This document shows positions 15,049-24,638 of a stretch of 46,683 bases of DNA, piece by piece; within the stretch, counting starts at the first letter, position 1, and each line of letters starts with the position of its first letter. The DNA is taken from assembly GCA_015488885.1 (NCBI GenBank), contig WFMW01000068.1:1-46683 (forward strand), read 5' to 3'. Below the pieces are notes generated by a model. That model saw only the letters and a program-made list of their open reading frames with translations. It did no database searches and had not been told where the DNA came from. The DNA comes from Gammaproteobacteria bacterium (lineage in GTDB: Bacteria > Pseudomonadota > Gammaproteobacteria > SZUA-229). The position numbers were made by a program, and so were the translations under genes.

Positions 15049-16755
15049 ATGTATTTATCCAAATTTCAGTTGTCCACCCTCAAAAACACCCCTGCTGATG
15101 CAGAAATCACCAGTCATCAATTGATGTTACGCGCCGGTTTGATTCGCAAACTGGCTGCCGGTCTTTATACCTGGTTACCACTGGGTTTGCGTACCTTACA
15201 TAAAGTTGAAGCGATTGTACGTGAAGAAATGAATCGTAGCGGTGCGCTTGAAGTGCTGATGCCCGCTGTGCAGCCGGCAGAATTATGGCAGGAATCTGGA
15301 CGTTGGGAACAGTATGGCCCCGAGCTGTTGCGTTTTCACGACCGTCATAACCGTGAATTCTGTTATGGCCCCACCCATGAAGAAATCATTACTGATCTGG
15401 CGCGTCGTGAACTGGTCAGCTACAAACAGTTACCCACCACCTATTACCAGATACAGACCAAATTTCGTGATGAAGTCCGCCCGCGTTTCGGGGTGATGCG
15501 AGCGCGTGAATTTATCATGAAAGATGCCTATTCCTTCCATGCGAACGCCGCCAGCCTGCAACAGACCTATGAGCAGATGTACCAGACCTATACCACCATT
15601 TTCACCCGCCTGGGGCTGGAATTTCGTGCGGTAATGGCCGACAGTGGTGCGATTGGCGGCAACCGTTCCCATGAATTTCATGTACTGGCTGACTCAGGTG
15701 AAGATGCCATTGTTTTTTCTACCGACAGCGACTATGCCGCCAATATTGAAAAAGCCAGCGCCCTGATTCCCTCCGATACCCGCCCGTTACCTGCTGCCGA
15801 CATGCAGACTGTCGATACGCCGCAGCAACACAGTATTGAACAAATATGCCAGTTTCTGTCTATCGCGCCCACGCAATGTATCAAAACACTGCTGGTTGAA
15901 GGCAGTGACGCCGGAACAGTGGTGGCACTGGTGTTACGCGGCGATCACGAACTCAATGAAATCAAAGCCAGCCATCTGGACGAAGTCGCGTCACCACTGC
16001 GTTTTGCCAGTGATGAACAGATTCAACAGGCAGCCGACTGTGATGCCGGCTCGATTGGCCCGGTCGGCTTAAAAATAACCATCATTGCCGACCATGCTGC
16101 CCTGCAACTGGCTGATTTCGTCTGCGGTGCCAATCAGAATGGCCAACACTATACCGGCGTGAACTGGCAACGTGACTGCCCGCTACCGGTAGCAGCTGAT
16201 CTGCGCAATGTGATAGCCGGTGATCTCAGCCCCGATGGCAAAGGCACGCTGTCGATAGCACGTGGTATAGAAGTCGGCCATATTTTTCAACTGGGTGATA
16301 AATACTCTACTACCATGGATGCCACTGTACTGGACGAAAAGGGCAAAACCATCACCATGACCATGGGCTGTTATGGCATTGGTATCAGCCGCATTGTCGC
16401 TGCCGCTATTGAACAGAATAATGATGATAAAGGCATTATCTGGCCCGCCAGTCTAACCCCTTTTGATATTGCCATTGCACCCATCAATATGCATAAATCA
16501 GCGGCGGTTGAAGCTGCCGCAATCAAGCTGCATGACCAGCTTACTGCAGCCGGATATGATGTGTTACTGTTTGATGAAAAAGCCCGCCTCGGTGTTATGC
16601 TGGCCGATATTGATTTAATCGGCATACCTCACCGTCTGGTCATTGGTGAACGCGGTTTAACTGACAACAAGGTAGAATATAAAGGCCGCACTGATGCTGA
16701 AAGTCAGGATCTGACTTTCAGTGAAGTGGTAAGCTTTCTGCAGGACAGAAGCTAA
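15049..16755 (+). CDS. proS: Prolyl-tRNA synthetase
   Basis: This 568-residue class II synthetase charges tRNA-Pro. The N-terminus [46 protein letters not shown] is typical of the bacterial type. Motif 2 is [21 protein letters not shown] (with residues split between loop and strand), and motif 3 is [16 protein letters not shown]. Between motifs 2 and 3, about residues 225-405, lies the INS editing domain, with [12 protein letters not shown], which hydrolyses Ala-tRNA-Pro. The C-terminal anticodon domain ends [19 protein letters not shown]. Its stop lies 13 bases from that of the convergent aldehyde dehydrogenase gene, with no terminator between. Confidence 0.97.
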   Translation: MYLSKFQLSTLKNTPADAEITSHQLMLRAGLIRKLAAGLYTWLPLGLRTLHKVEAIVREEMNRSGALEVLMPAVQPAELWQESGRWEQYGPELLRFHDRHNREFCYGPTHEEIITDLARRELVSYKQLPTTYYQIQTKFRDEVRPRFGVMRAREFIMKDAYSFHANAASLQQTYEQMYQTYTTIFTRLGLEFRAVMADSGAIGGNRSHEFHVLADSGEDAIVFSTDSDYAANIEKASALIPSDTRPLPAADMQTVDTPQQHSIEQICQFLSIAPTQCIKTLLVEGSDAGTVVALVLRGDHELNEIKASHLDEVASPLRFASDEQIQQAADCDAGSIGPVGLKITIIADHAALQLADFVCGANQNGQHYTGVNWQRDCPLPVAADLRNVIAGDLSPDGKGTLSIARGIEVGHIFQLGDKYSTTMDATVLDEKGKTITMTMGCYGIGISRIVAAAIEQNNDDKGIIWPASLTPFDIAIAPINMHKSAAVEAAAIKLHDQLTAAGYDVLLFDEKARLGVMLADIDLIGIPHRLVIGERGLTDNKVEYKGRTDAESQDLTFSEVVSFLQDRS

Positions 16756-16768
16756 CGCGTTTAACGAT

Positions 16769-18142
16769 TCAGACTTTTGTTACCCAGACAGAATGAATAT
16801 TCACAAATTCACGAATACCAAAAATACCCAGTTCACGGCCATAACCCGACTGACGGATACCGCCAAACGGAACCCGTGGGTCAGATTTTGACATATCATT
16901 GACAAAAGCAGCACCCGATTCAATCTGCTGGCTGGCAATACGTTCACCGCGACTCAGGTTCTGCGTCCATACCGAACCACTCAGGCCGAAGTCGGTGTCA
17001 TTGGCCACTGCAATCGCCTCCGCCTCATCAGCCACCCGGATCAGCGTAGCCACCGGACCAAACAGCTCTTCCGACCACGCCGCCATACCCGGTTTTACAT
17101 CAGCCAGTACTGTTGGTGGATAAAATGCACCATCGCCAGCGGGAATCTCGCCACCAATCAACGCCGTGGCACCGGCATCAAGCGTACGTTGCACCTGATC
17201 AGCCAGACCATCACGTAAATCCATTCTGGCCTGAGGACCAATATAAACCTCTTTATCTGCAGGATCACCCATTTTTAGCTGACCGACTGCAGCAACAAAT
17301 TTTTGCCTGAATGCTTCATAAACCGCATCCACCACAATAAAACGTTTGGCCGCTATACAGGTCTGGCCACTGTTCTGAAAACGAGCAGTAATGCCGACTT
17401 TCACCGCCTGATCAATATCGGCATCTTCAAGCACGATATAAGGGTCGGAACCGCCCAGTTCAAGCACACATTTTTTCAGCGCTTTACCGGCTTCGGCTGC
17501 CACGGCCCGTCCTGCGTTCACGCTGGAGGTAATGGTTACCGCTGCCACCCGCGGGTCATGGATAACTCGGGTCGTTTCATCTATATCAATTAACAGAGAA
17601 CGAAACAGATGCTCTGGGAAACCAGCATCACGAAACACCTCCTCAATCATTAACGCACAGCCAAAGGTATTTGGCGCATGTTTTAATACACAGCCATTAC
17701 CCGCCATCAGCCCTGGAGCGGCAAACCGAAACACCTGCCAGAACGGAAAATTCCATGGCATAATAGCCAGCACGACACCCAGCGGCCTGTAGCAGACAAA
17801 ACTGTGATACGCATCGGTGTCAATATCTTCAGTATGCAGAAAGCCTTCCGCCTGCTCGGCATAAAACCGGCATACCCAGGCACACTTTTCAACTTCAGCC
17901 ACACCCTGCGCAGTAATCTTGCCCATCTCGGCAGTCATCATTGCTGCATAGTGATGTTTGTTTTGCAACAGCAAGCTGGCAGCATTAAGCATCAGGCGCT
18001 GACGTTCGATAAAACTGGCAACTGCCCATTGTTGCTGTGCCTGTTGGGCTTTATCGAGAATATCGGTGACCGCCCCCGCTTCCATGCACGGGTATTCGGC
18101 AATCACTCTGCCGGTTAGTGGGTTAATACTTTTAAACATCAT
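16769..18142 (-). CDS. NAD(P)-dependent aldehyde dehydrogenase, succinate-semialdehyde type (Sad/YneI-like)
   Basis: This 457-residue aldehyde dehydrogenase is closest in pattern to E. coli Sad (YneI), an NAD-dependent succinate-semialdehyde dehydrogenase. Counting from the TTG one codon upstream, the catalytic Cys is C263 (NSGQTCIAAKRF), the general base is E229 (CVLELGGSDPYIVLEDADI), and the oxyanion Asn is N132 (IMPWNFPFWQV). LLKHAPN-type and FGGIRQSGYGRELGIFGIREF blocks match Sad. The GSxxxG motif reads SSVNAG, with Ser for the first Gly. The ATG at 18142 follows GAGAGA. No GABA transaminase gene is nearby, so the natural substrate is uncertain. Confidence 0.88.
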   Translation of the reverse strand: MMFKSINPLTGRVIAEYPCMEAGAVTDILDKAQQAQQQWAVASFIERQRLMLNAASLLLQNKHHYAAMMTAEMGKITAQGVAEVEKCAWVCRFYAEQAEGFLHTEDIDTDAYHSFVCYRPLGVVLAIMPWNFPFWQVFRFAAPGLMAGNGCVLKHAPNTFGCALMIEEVFRDAGFPEHLFRSLLIDIDETTRVIHDPRVAAVTITSSVNAGRAVAAEAGKALKKCVLELGGSDPYIVLEDADIDQAVKVGITARFQNSGQTCIAAKRFIVVDAVYEAFRQKFVAAVGQLKMGDPADKEVYIGPQARMDLRDGLADQVQRTLDAGATALIGGEIPAGDGAFYPPTVLADVKPGMAAWSEELFGPVATLIRVADEAEAIAVANDTDFGLSGSVWTQNLSRGERIASQQIESGAAFVNDMSKSDPRVPFGGIRQSGYGRELGIFGIREFVNIHSVWVTKV

Positions 18143-18198
18143 CAAAATTTCTCTCTGTTGTGTTCAGGTTTTATCCGTCAACAAGCGGTTATCAACCT

Positions 18199-18615
18199 CT
18201 ATGTCCGGGCGAACCATTTATAACTGATACCCAGTACAATACCCCAGATGATATGCAGCATCAAGGTAGCAACCGGTGCCATGATCCCCAGATGCATACC
18301 AAACAGACCGGCACCGGCCATGGGCATAGGACCAATCATCATCATTAACCAGGCCAGTATGGAAAAAATAATCGCACTGCTCATAATACCACCGGGAAGT
18401 TTATTCACCAGCGCGGCGAATAACAGCCCCCAGATAACCGTACCGATAATAAAGTGGGCAACCCAGCCCATAATAAGCGGTGCCCCCATCATCCCGGCCA
18501 GCATTTTAATGGCATTCAGATCGGGCATAATACCCATTTTGGCTTTTGCTACCATCAATATGGATAACACCACGGTGGCAATAAAACCTGAAATAATACC
18601 TGCTTTGATATTCAT
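18199..18615 (-). CDS. Small four-helix membrane protein (DUF6789-like)
   Basis: This 138-residue protein has four hydrophobic segments: GIISGFIATVVLSILMV, PLIMGWVAHFIIGTVIWGLLFA, SSAIIFSILAWLMMMIG and PVATLMLHIIWGIVLGISYKW. A Met/Gly-rich loop (MPMAGAGLFGMHLG) lies between the last two. The pattern resembles the DUF6789 family of unknown function. AGGAGA lies eight bases upstream of the ATG. It lies between kup and the aldehyde dehydrogenase gene on the same strand. No function is assigned. Confidence 0.7.
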   Translation of the reverse strand: MNIKAGIISGFIATVVLSILMVAKAKMGIMPDLNAIKMLAGMMGAPLIMGWVAHFIIGTVIWGLLFAALVNKLPGGIMSSAIIFSILAWLMMMIGPMPMAGAGLFGMHLGIMAPVATLMLHIIWGIVLGISYKWFART

Positions 18616-18739
18616 ACACTTATCTCCTGTTATGATTAAACAATCGTTATTGAGCAGATGCTCAATGGGTTATAGATAAGCGTTAGATGCCACTAACCGT
18701 GGGCAGGTTACACCCGTTTGTATTTTTTCTTCATAATTA

Positions 18740-20638
18740 TTACAAACCCACCTGTAAGCCGAGTTCCAGTACCCTTTCTTCAGGTAGACGGTAGTAAGCA
18801 GTGGCACGAGCCGCATTGCGTGCCAGCCAGGTAAAAATCTGTTCCTGCCAGAAAAAAGGCAAGCCTGGAATTTCACGTCGGGCAATCAACGTTTCACGGC
18901 CGATAATATAAATCACCGCTTCTGTGTCAACGGGAATGCCAATATGCTCACCCAGTTTTAATGCAAGTGGAATATTTGCCGGTTGCGAAAAACCATAATG
19001 CACACGCAGCCGAAACACACCCTGCCCAAGATCCTGAAAATCGAGACGTTCTGCCGCAGGCACATGCGGTTGATCCGCCACCACGACGGTAAGAAAAATA
19101 ACCCGTTCATGCAACACATGGGTACATTTCATGTGCTGTATCAATGAAGCGGGTACACAGGGCCCTTCCTGGCTGGTCAGCACCACTGCTGTTCCGGGCA
19201 CACGGTAGGGCGGGTCATCTTCAAGTTGTTGCAGAAAATCGCTCTGCCTGATGGCGCGTTTGGCCAGACGGGATAGCAGCAATGCCCGACCCGACCGCCA
19301 CGTCCACATAATAATAAAAAGCACACCGGCAATGAGTAAAGCGTACCATCCACCTTGCGGGATTTTTGCCAGATTGGCACCTAGAAAAGCACTATCCACC
19401 GGCATAAACAGAACCCCTACCCCTACCGATAATAACGGATGCCAGCCAAATCTTCTTGCCACCGCCACCGCCAGTAAGGTGGTGACCACCATATCCATTG
19501 ACACCGCAATACCATAGGCAGCAGCAAGTGCTGAGGAACTGCCAAAACCCAGCACCAGCCCGATACAGGCCACCATCAGCAACCAGTTAACCAGTGGCAG
19601 ATAAACCTGCCCGGATTCTTCTGCCTGGGTAAAAATAACGCGCATTCGGGGTAACTGACCCAGATGAATGGCCTGACGGGTTAATGAAAAGGTGCCGCTG
19701 ATCACCGCCTGGGAAGCAATGATGGTCGCCACGGTTGCCAGCACGATCAATGGGATAAGCGCCCAGTCGGGTGCCAGTTTGAAGAAAGGCGCACTGATTG
19801 CAGCCGGTTGCTGAATCAGCAGAGCGGCCTGCCCCAGATAGTTCAGCAGCAAAGCTGGAAAGACAATAACAAACCAGCCGCGCCGGATTGCCGAGACACC
19901 AAAATGCCCCAGATCGGCATACAGGGTTTCGCCCCCGGTTACCACCAGAAACACTGCCCCCAGAGTAAGAAAGCCAGACATACCATTATGGGCAAAAAAC
20001 GTTAGTGCATAGCAGGGATTAAAAGCAACCAGTACGGATGGATGCATTAATATGCCGCGTATGCCAAGCAATGCCAGCACACTAAACCATAGCAGCATAA
20101 CCGGGCCGAAGAAATTACCGATTTTATTGCTGCCATAACGCTGTATCGAAAACAGCCCCAATAAAATAACAATGGTCAGCGGTAACACGAAGCGAACCAG
20201 CCCCGGTTCGACCACAACCACCCCCTCCACCGCACTCAATACTGAAATCGCAGGCGTGATAGTCCCATCACCATAAAGCAGACAGGCACCAAACAGCCCC
20301 AGAATCATCAGCAGATAACGCGGCTCACCGGGTTTGCTATGCCAGGGATTCAACAAAGCGACCAGCGCAATAATACCACCTTCACCCTGATTATCAGCAC
20401 GCAGAACAAACACCAGATACTTGACCGATATAATCAGTAGCAATGCCCAGATAATCAGCGATAACACACCCAGCAGATCGGGCGGATTAAGCACGGTTGC
20501 CTCCGAGCTGGCAAAACTTTCCCGCAGGGCGTAGAGCGGGCTGGTACCAATATCGCCGAATACCACACCCAGAGCTGCCAGAATGGTAGCTTTTTTTCCA
20601 CTTGAAACAAAATCGGAATGTTCTTTAACAATGGCCAT
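18740..20638 (-). CDS. kup: Low-affinity potassium uptake protein Kup
   Basis: This 632-residue K+/H+ symporter of the inner membrane belongs to the KUP/HAK/KT family. The signature ALGVVFGDIGTSPLYALRESF is at residues 18-38, followed by GEGGIIALVALL, YGDGTITPAISVLSAVEG and GGWYALLIAGVLFIIMWTW. About twelve membrane segments are followed by a cytosolic C-terminal domain (about 440-632) with VVLTSQEGPCVPASLIQHMK. Length and motifs are standard. It is the third gene after the sigma/anti-sigma pair, with a 35-base gap, so that sigma factor may control it. Confidence 0.96.
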   Translation of the reverse strand: MAIVKEHSDFVSSGKKATILAALGVVFGDIGTSPLYALRESFASSEATVLNPPDLLGVLSLIIWALLLIISVKYLVFVLRADNQGEGGIIALVALLNPWHSKPGEPRYLLMILGLFGACLLYGDGTITPAISVLSAVEGVVVVEPGLVRFVLPLTIVILLGLFSIQRYGSNKIGNFFGPVMLLWFSVLALLGIRGILMHPSVLVAFNPCYALTFFAHNGMSGFLTLGAVFLVVTGGETLYADLGHFGVSAIRRGWFVIVFPALLLNYLGQAALLIQQPAAISAPFFKLAPDWALIPLIVLATVATIIASQAVISGTFSLTRQAIHLGQLPRMRVIFTQAEESGQVYLPLVNWLLMVACIGLVLGFGSSSALAAAYGIAVSMDMVVTTLLAVAVARRFGWHPLLSVGVGVLFMPVDSAFLGANLAKIPQGGWYALLIAGVLFIIMWTWRSGRALLLSRLAKRAIRQSDFLQQLEDDPPYRVPGTAVVLTSQEGPCVPASLIQHMKCTHVLHERVIFLTVVVADQPHVPAAERLDFQDLGQGVFRLRVHYGFSQPANIPLALKLGEHIGIPVDTEAVIYIIGRETLIARREIPGLPFFWQEQIFTWLARNAARATAYYRLPEERVLELGLQVGL

Positions 20639-20673
20639 AAATCAGCTGCCTGTCACTTCTGATCACGGCCGTT

Positions 20674-20985
20674 TTAATCATTTTTACGTGCCTCAAGGAT
20701 GGCCCTGATCAGTTCTTCGGGCACGTTTTCAGGGACAGCCTCATCGTCCATGGTACAGACGGCACGGTCAATATCAATGGAACGTTTATAGGCCTGCAGA
20801 TACTCACGACATTCACGGCACATACGCAAATGCGATTCAAACCGCTGTTGTTGTCTGCTGTTCAGCTCACCATCCAGATAGTCAATCACAAAGTTTTCAA
20901 ATTCCCGACAGCTGATCATTGCTGGTATATGCCTGAACATAAAACCTTTCAGCCAGTGCCACCAACCTGTTTGATGTTGTTTCAT
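20674..20985 (-). CDS. Zinc-finger anti-sigma factor (zf-HC2)
   Basis: This 103-residue protein has the ZAS motif HxxxCxxC at H52-C56-C59 (SHLRMCRECREYLQAY), preceded by EFENFVIDYLDGELNSRQQQRFE, the usual zf-HC2 layout. It has no membrane segment, so it is a cytosolic anti-sigma of the ChrR/RsrA type. Its ATG overlaps the sigma gene stop by four bases. Such factors release sigma when redox or metal conditions change the zinc site. The signal here is unknown. Confidence 0.88.
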   Translation of the reverse strand: MKQHQTGWWHWLKGFMFRHIPAMISCREFENFVIDYLDGELNSRQQQRFESHLRMCRECREYLQAYKRSIDIDRAVCTMDDEAVPENVPEELIRAILEARKND

Positions 20986-21539
20986 TCCATCTCCTCACCA
21001 CGCAGCAGGGGTTCAAGCAGCTTTTTTAAGGCTGTACGTGCCCGGTGCAGGCGTATTTTTACATTCGCTTCAGAAATAGCCAGTAATTCAGCCACTTCAC
21101 GGGTTGTATAATCTTCGATGTCACGTAACAGCAAAACGATACGGTAAGCATCCGGTAATTGATGAATATTTTTATGAACCAGATTTCGGCGTTGCTCATC
21201 AGCAAGTATCGCCTCCACGGTTTCAAGTTTATTCCAGGGTGTTTCAAGCCGACAGTCATAACGATCAAATTCAGGTAATAATGCATCAATGGGCTGCTCT
21301 GCCAGACGTTTTAACTGACGTAATTTCATTAATGCCGCATTCACAGTAATTCGGTGTAACCAGGTTTTCAGACTGGCGCGTTGCTGAAAATCATCCAGTG
21401 CACGAAACACATTGATAAAAGCCTCCTGCACCACATCTTCCGCCAGCGCATGATCGCCCAGCATACGTTGTGCCAGCGCCAGCATCCAGCCAATATGTTC
21501 ACGCACCAGTGACTCAGGGTTAATGGGTTCAATGTTCAT
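20982..21539 (-). CDS. ECF-type RNA polymerase sigma factor
   Basis: This 185-residue group IV sigma factor has only sigma-2 and sigma-4. Sigma-2 contains LAEDVVQEAFINVFRAL and SLKTWLHRITVNAALM. Sigma-4 contains LPDAYRIVLLLRDIEDYTTREVAELLAISEANVKIRLHRARTALKKLL (helix-turn-helix near residues 140-165). It is co-translated with the zinc-finger anti-sigma downstream. The metallo-hydrolase gene is 66 bases upstream on the same strand, and kup lies downstream. I could not identify a GGAAC-type autoregulatory promoter in the 66-base gap. Confidence 0.93.
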   Translation of the reverse strand: MNIEPINPESLVREHIGWMLALAQRMLGDHALAEDVVQEAFINVFRALDDFQQRASLKTWLHRITVNAALMKLRQLKRLAEQPIDALLPEFDRYDCRLETPWNKLETVEAILADEQRRNLVHKNIHQLPDAYRIVLLLRDIEDYTTREVAELLAISEANVKIRLHRARTALKKLLEPLLRGEEME

Positions 21540-21605
21540 TGATTTACAACTTTAACCTGTGTTTAACCATATAATCGCTGGCTGATGGTATCGGGGTTTA
21601 TTCGT

Positions 21606-22544
21606 TCAGGGTCGAAAACAATCCAGATCATTGGCAAAAATCACTGTACCGTGATAATAACGTGAAATAATTTTTCGCGTCTGCTTCTCTTTACCCAGGG
21701 TGCGGCGCATACGATGCGACAACACCAGTTGTTTAACCATCGCCCGGGCGGCTATTTTTCCGATCACTGAAGGTGGCATATGTAATTGACGCGCGACCCC
21801 GCCTGCGCCTTCTGGAATAGCATTATGTGCCACCAGTATATCGCTATGAGCAGCAAGCTTTGCCAGGGTATGCCTGTTCCCGTTCATATCACCCGAAAAA
21901 GTAATGGAATGACCATTGACATCTACCCGCCAGGCAAGTGCTGGTATTGGCCCATGATGAACAGGAACAGCAGACAGCTTAAATCGTTTATTGTGAAAAC
22001 CGACCCAGAGTAATCGACCCGTCGCATCAATATTATGCGCCACCAGTTTATACGCACTCGATGGTGACTGGTCAATAAAATCACTCAGATAATGAAAGGC
22101 ACCATCAGGTTCGGCAAATTCAGCATGAACAAAAGCCTTTGCGGAGGGCATCAGATCGTTTCCCGTTGGCCCGAACAGAGGTAAATCCCGATATCGGTCA
22201 CCAAAATAGGAGGCCTTGATAAATACCGGCAGGTCAGCACTGTGATCAACATGAAAATGTGAAAATACAATAGCATCCAGGTCTTTGAAATCGGCGCCGG
22301 TCCTGGCAAAATTAAGCGCGCTACCACCACCAGCATCTACCAGCAAGCGCGCTTTACCATTTAACCACAGCAGATAACTGCTTGATGCCCGCCCGGTCTG
22401 TATCACTTCCGGGCCACCTGAACCCAGCACCTGTAACCAGACCCCTTCTGCGCCGCAGCTGCGGGCAAGCACCAGAAGTGGCAGACACAATAGCATCAGC
22501 AAACTGAAACAAGCCATATATAGCGACATTTTTAATCGAGTCAT
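21606..22544 (-). CDS. Exported metallo-beta-lactamase-fold hydrolase (RNase Z-like class)
   Basis: This protein of about 312 residues has an N-terminal signal sequence (SLYMACFSLLMLLCLPLLVLA). The MBL metal motif SHFHVDHSADLP gives H96, H98, D100 and H101. GGGSALNFARTGADFKDLDAIVFSHFH is split around it, with VDAGGG before it. Further ligands appear in VPVHHGPIPALAW and ITFSGDMNG, and LVLSHRM closes the site. The order resembles RNase Z/arylsulfatase-like enzymes, but export argues against a tRNA substrate. A TTG at 22550 precedes the ATG at 22544. The start lies directly after the Kef-type gene stop, suggesting coupling. Confidence 0.83.
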   Translation of the reverse strand: MTRLKMSLYMACFSLLMLLCLPLLVLARSCGAEGVWLQVLGSGGPEVIQTGRASSSYLLWLNGKARLLVDAGGGSALNFARTGADFKDLDAIVFSHFHVDHSADLPVFIKASYFGDRYRDLPLFGPTGNDLMPSAKAFVHAEFAEPDGAFHYLSDFIDQSPSSAYKLVAHNIDATGRLLWVGFHNKRFKLSAVPVHHGPIPALAWRVDVNGHSITFSGDMNGNRHTLAKLAAHSDILVAHNAIPEGAGGVARQLHMPPSVIGKIAARAMVKQLVLSHRMRRTLGKEKQTRKIISRYYHGTVIFANDLDCFRP

Positions 22545-22550
22545 TGGCAA

Positions 22551-23717
22551 TCAGTCCATACGTTTACGTTCGGTACTGGAAATAGGAGTGCGATAGCGAT
22601 ATACCACCCAATACGTTGACAGTACAAAACTGATAATAACCACCATTTGAATAAAATAGGATGTATTTAAATCAATAATTCCTGCCGTCACCGCAGTGTA
22701 TGCAAACAATAGAGAAAATTCGCTGCCCTGCCCCAGACGTACTCCCAACTCTGTTGACAGGGATTTTTTTTCTCCTGTTAATTCAAAACCTTTTTTAAAC
22801 ATCAATGGTTTTATCAGCACCACAATAAATGCCAGTAATAAAGCCACCATTAAAATATGCTGTGAGGCCAGAAAGTTAAACTGCGCACCGATGGAAAAAA
22901 AGAACAGGACAAGAAAAAAATCACGCAATGGTTTTAAATCTTCTGCAATGACCATGGCTACCGGGGAAGAAGCAAATGCAACCCCAGCAATAAAGGCTCC
23001 CATTTCATAGGATAAACCGATAGCATCAGCAACCCCGGCACCCAGCATCCCCCAGCCCAGTGACAGCAGAAAAGCATATTCACGAATGGTATCAAAGCGG
23101 ACAAACAGACGATTGATAAGGTATTTCACCAGCAGATAGGCGCATACCGCCAGCACCAGCAGTTTTATTATTAATAATAAAATACTGATGACAACGTCAT
23201 TATTCTGCCTGCCGGTCATAATCAGGATAAGCACAATAGCAATCACGTCCTGTAATAATAAAACACTGGTCATCATTTCACCGGTATGCTTATGATGCAA
23301 AGTCGTAGTAGGAATTAATTTAAGACTGATAATGGTACTGGAAAACATCAATGATGCACCAATAACCAGGCTATTAATCAGCTCAAACCCTGATAATAAA
23401 GCTACCGAAGTAAAAAGAATCAGGAACACAATACTGCTTGTTAATGTGACAACAGCTGTTTTACTAAATAAATGAAACAGGCGTTCAGCTTTTAGATTCA
23501 TCCCCAGCAAAAATAACAACAGTATGACCCCTATGTGGGAAAGCTGTTCAATATGATCTGGTTGTTTAATAATTGCCAGCCCCCAGGGTCCGGCAATGAC
23601 CCCAAGGACGATATAGGCAAGAATAATCGGCTGTTTTAAATACAGAAAAACCGTGCCAAGAATCGCTGCTCCGGCAAAAATAGACACCAGTTCGAAGATA
23701 ATATTTTCAAAGCCCAT
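22551..23717 (-). CDS. Kef-type cation/proton antiporter, membrane domain only
   Basis: This 388-residue CPA2-family antiporter of the inner membrane has about twelve hydrophobic segments. Blocks include YIVLGVIAGPWGLAII, GVILLLFLLGMNLKAERL, ASLMFSSTIISLKL and GAFIAGVAFASSPVA. The protein ends at YRYRTPISSTERKRMD, so the C-terminal RCK/TrkA-N domain of full KefB/KefC (about 600 residues) is missing. Regulation by glutathione adducts as in KefC is therefore unlikely. It is adjacent to the MBL hydrolase and follows the nitrilase gene by 60 bases, which include a 21-bp tandem duplication. Confidence 0.88.
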   Translation of the reverse strand: MGFENIIFELVSIFAGAAILGTVFLYLKQPIILAYIVLGVIAGPWGLAIIKQPDHIEQLSHIGVILLLFLLGMNLKAERLFHLFSKTAVVTLTSSIVFLILFTSVALLSGFELINSLVIGASLMFSSTIISLKLIPTTTLHHKHTGEMMTSVLLLQDVIAIVLILIMTGRQNNDVVISILLLIIKLLVLAVCAYLLVKYLINRLFVRFDTIREYAFLLSLGWGMLGAGVADAIGLSYEMGAFIAGVAFASSPVAMVIAEDLKPLRDFFLVLFFFSIGAQFNFLASQHILMVALLLAFIVVLIKPLMFKKGFELTGEKKSLSTELGVRLGQGSEFSLLFAYTAVTAGIIDLNTSYFIQMVVIISFVLSTYWVVYRYRTPISSTERKRMD

Positions 23718-23744
23718 TTTGAATCCGGTTTATTCAAATAATTT

Positions 23745-23783
23745 TAAGACTGGAGATTATGGCGATAAGACTGGAGATTATGG
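23745..23783. repeat. 21-base tandem duplication at the end of the nitrilase gene
   Basis: TAAGACTGGAGATTATGG occurs at 23745-23762 and again at 23766-23783, separated by CGA, giving a 21-base period. The second copy carries the nitrilase stop codon and the first lies in the gap before the Kef-type gene start. It is probably a recent slippage or recombination product. Confidence 0.85.
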
Positions 23784-24611
23784 GTTCAGATTTAACTCAC
23801 AATTAATACGCTTGTGCTCCAGTACCGGGAACATTTTACGCGTGCGTTCCAGCTTGATAATATCAATATCTGCCACCACTACACCGGTACCATTCGGCAG
23901 GCGATTTAATATTACTCCCCATGGATCAATGACCATACTATCGCCATGTGTTTCCCGACCACCAACATGATAACCACCCTGATCAGCAGCAATAACATAA
24001 GATAAATTCTCAATTGCACGCGAACGCAATAAAGACTCCCAGTGGACTTTTCCCGTCAAGCCGGTGAAGGCTGAAGGCAGTGCGCAAATTTCCATGCCCC
24101 GGTTAACCATAGTGCGGAATAACTCAGGAAAACGCAGGTCATAACAGACGGCCAGCCCCAGTTTACCGAAAGGTGTATCAACCACCGCCACATCCTTACC
24201 GGCACTGATGGTTTCCGATTCAGTATAACTTTCATTAGTCGCTTCCATGGTGACATCAAACAGATGAATTTTATCGTAACGGGCAATACATTCGCCCTTA
24301 TCACTATAGAGGAGACAGGCAGCCGCTACTTTTGCCGGGTCACGTGAGGCAAGTGGAACCGTGCCACCCACCAGCCAGACCCCCTGTTTTTGTGCCTGTT
24401 CAGCTAAAAAATCCTGTAACAGTCCATGTCCATAAGTTTCTGCTATTTTCACCTTATCCGTTTCGGAGGTACCCATAATGGCAAAATTTTCCGGTAATAC
24501 AATTAACTCGGCACCTTGCTGAACCGCTGTTTTTATCAGCTTTTCTGCTTCATCAAGATTGGCTTTTACATTCGGCCCCGATGCCATTTGTATGGCTGCA
24601 ACTTTACTCAC
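23778..24611 (-). CDS. Carbon-nitrogen hydrolase, Nit1/deaminated-glutathione-amidase-like
   Basis: This 277-residue nitrilase-superfamily amidase has the full catalytic triad: E41 (VLPENFAIMG), K114 (RYDKIHLFDV) and C156 (GLAVCYDLRFPELFR). SYVIAADQGG and ETHGDSMVIDPWG match the Nit1/Nit2 group. Nit1 enzymes hydrolyse deaminated glutathione, a repair reaction, and this is the likely activity. The gene sits downstream of yhdP, its usual place in gammaproteobacteria before tldD, but tldD is absent here. One small unknown gene separates it from yhdP. Confidence 0.9.
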   Translation of the reverse strand: MSKVAAIQMASGPNVKANLDEAEKLIKTAVQQGAELIVLPENFAIMGTSETDKVKIAETYGHGLLQDFLAEQAQKQGVWLVGGTVPLASRDPAKVAAACLLYSDKGECIARYDKIHLFDVTMEATNESYTESETISAGKDVAVVDTPFGKLGLAVCYDLRFPELFRTMVNRGMEICALPSAFTGLTGKVHWESLLRSRAIENLSYVIAADQGGYHVGGRETHGDSMVIDPWGVILNRLPNGTGVVVADIDIIKLERTRKMFPVLEHKRINCELNLNP

Positions 24612-24638
24612 CTGATTTATTCTCCAAAAGATCGTTAA

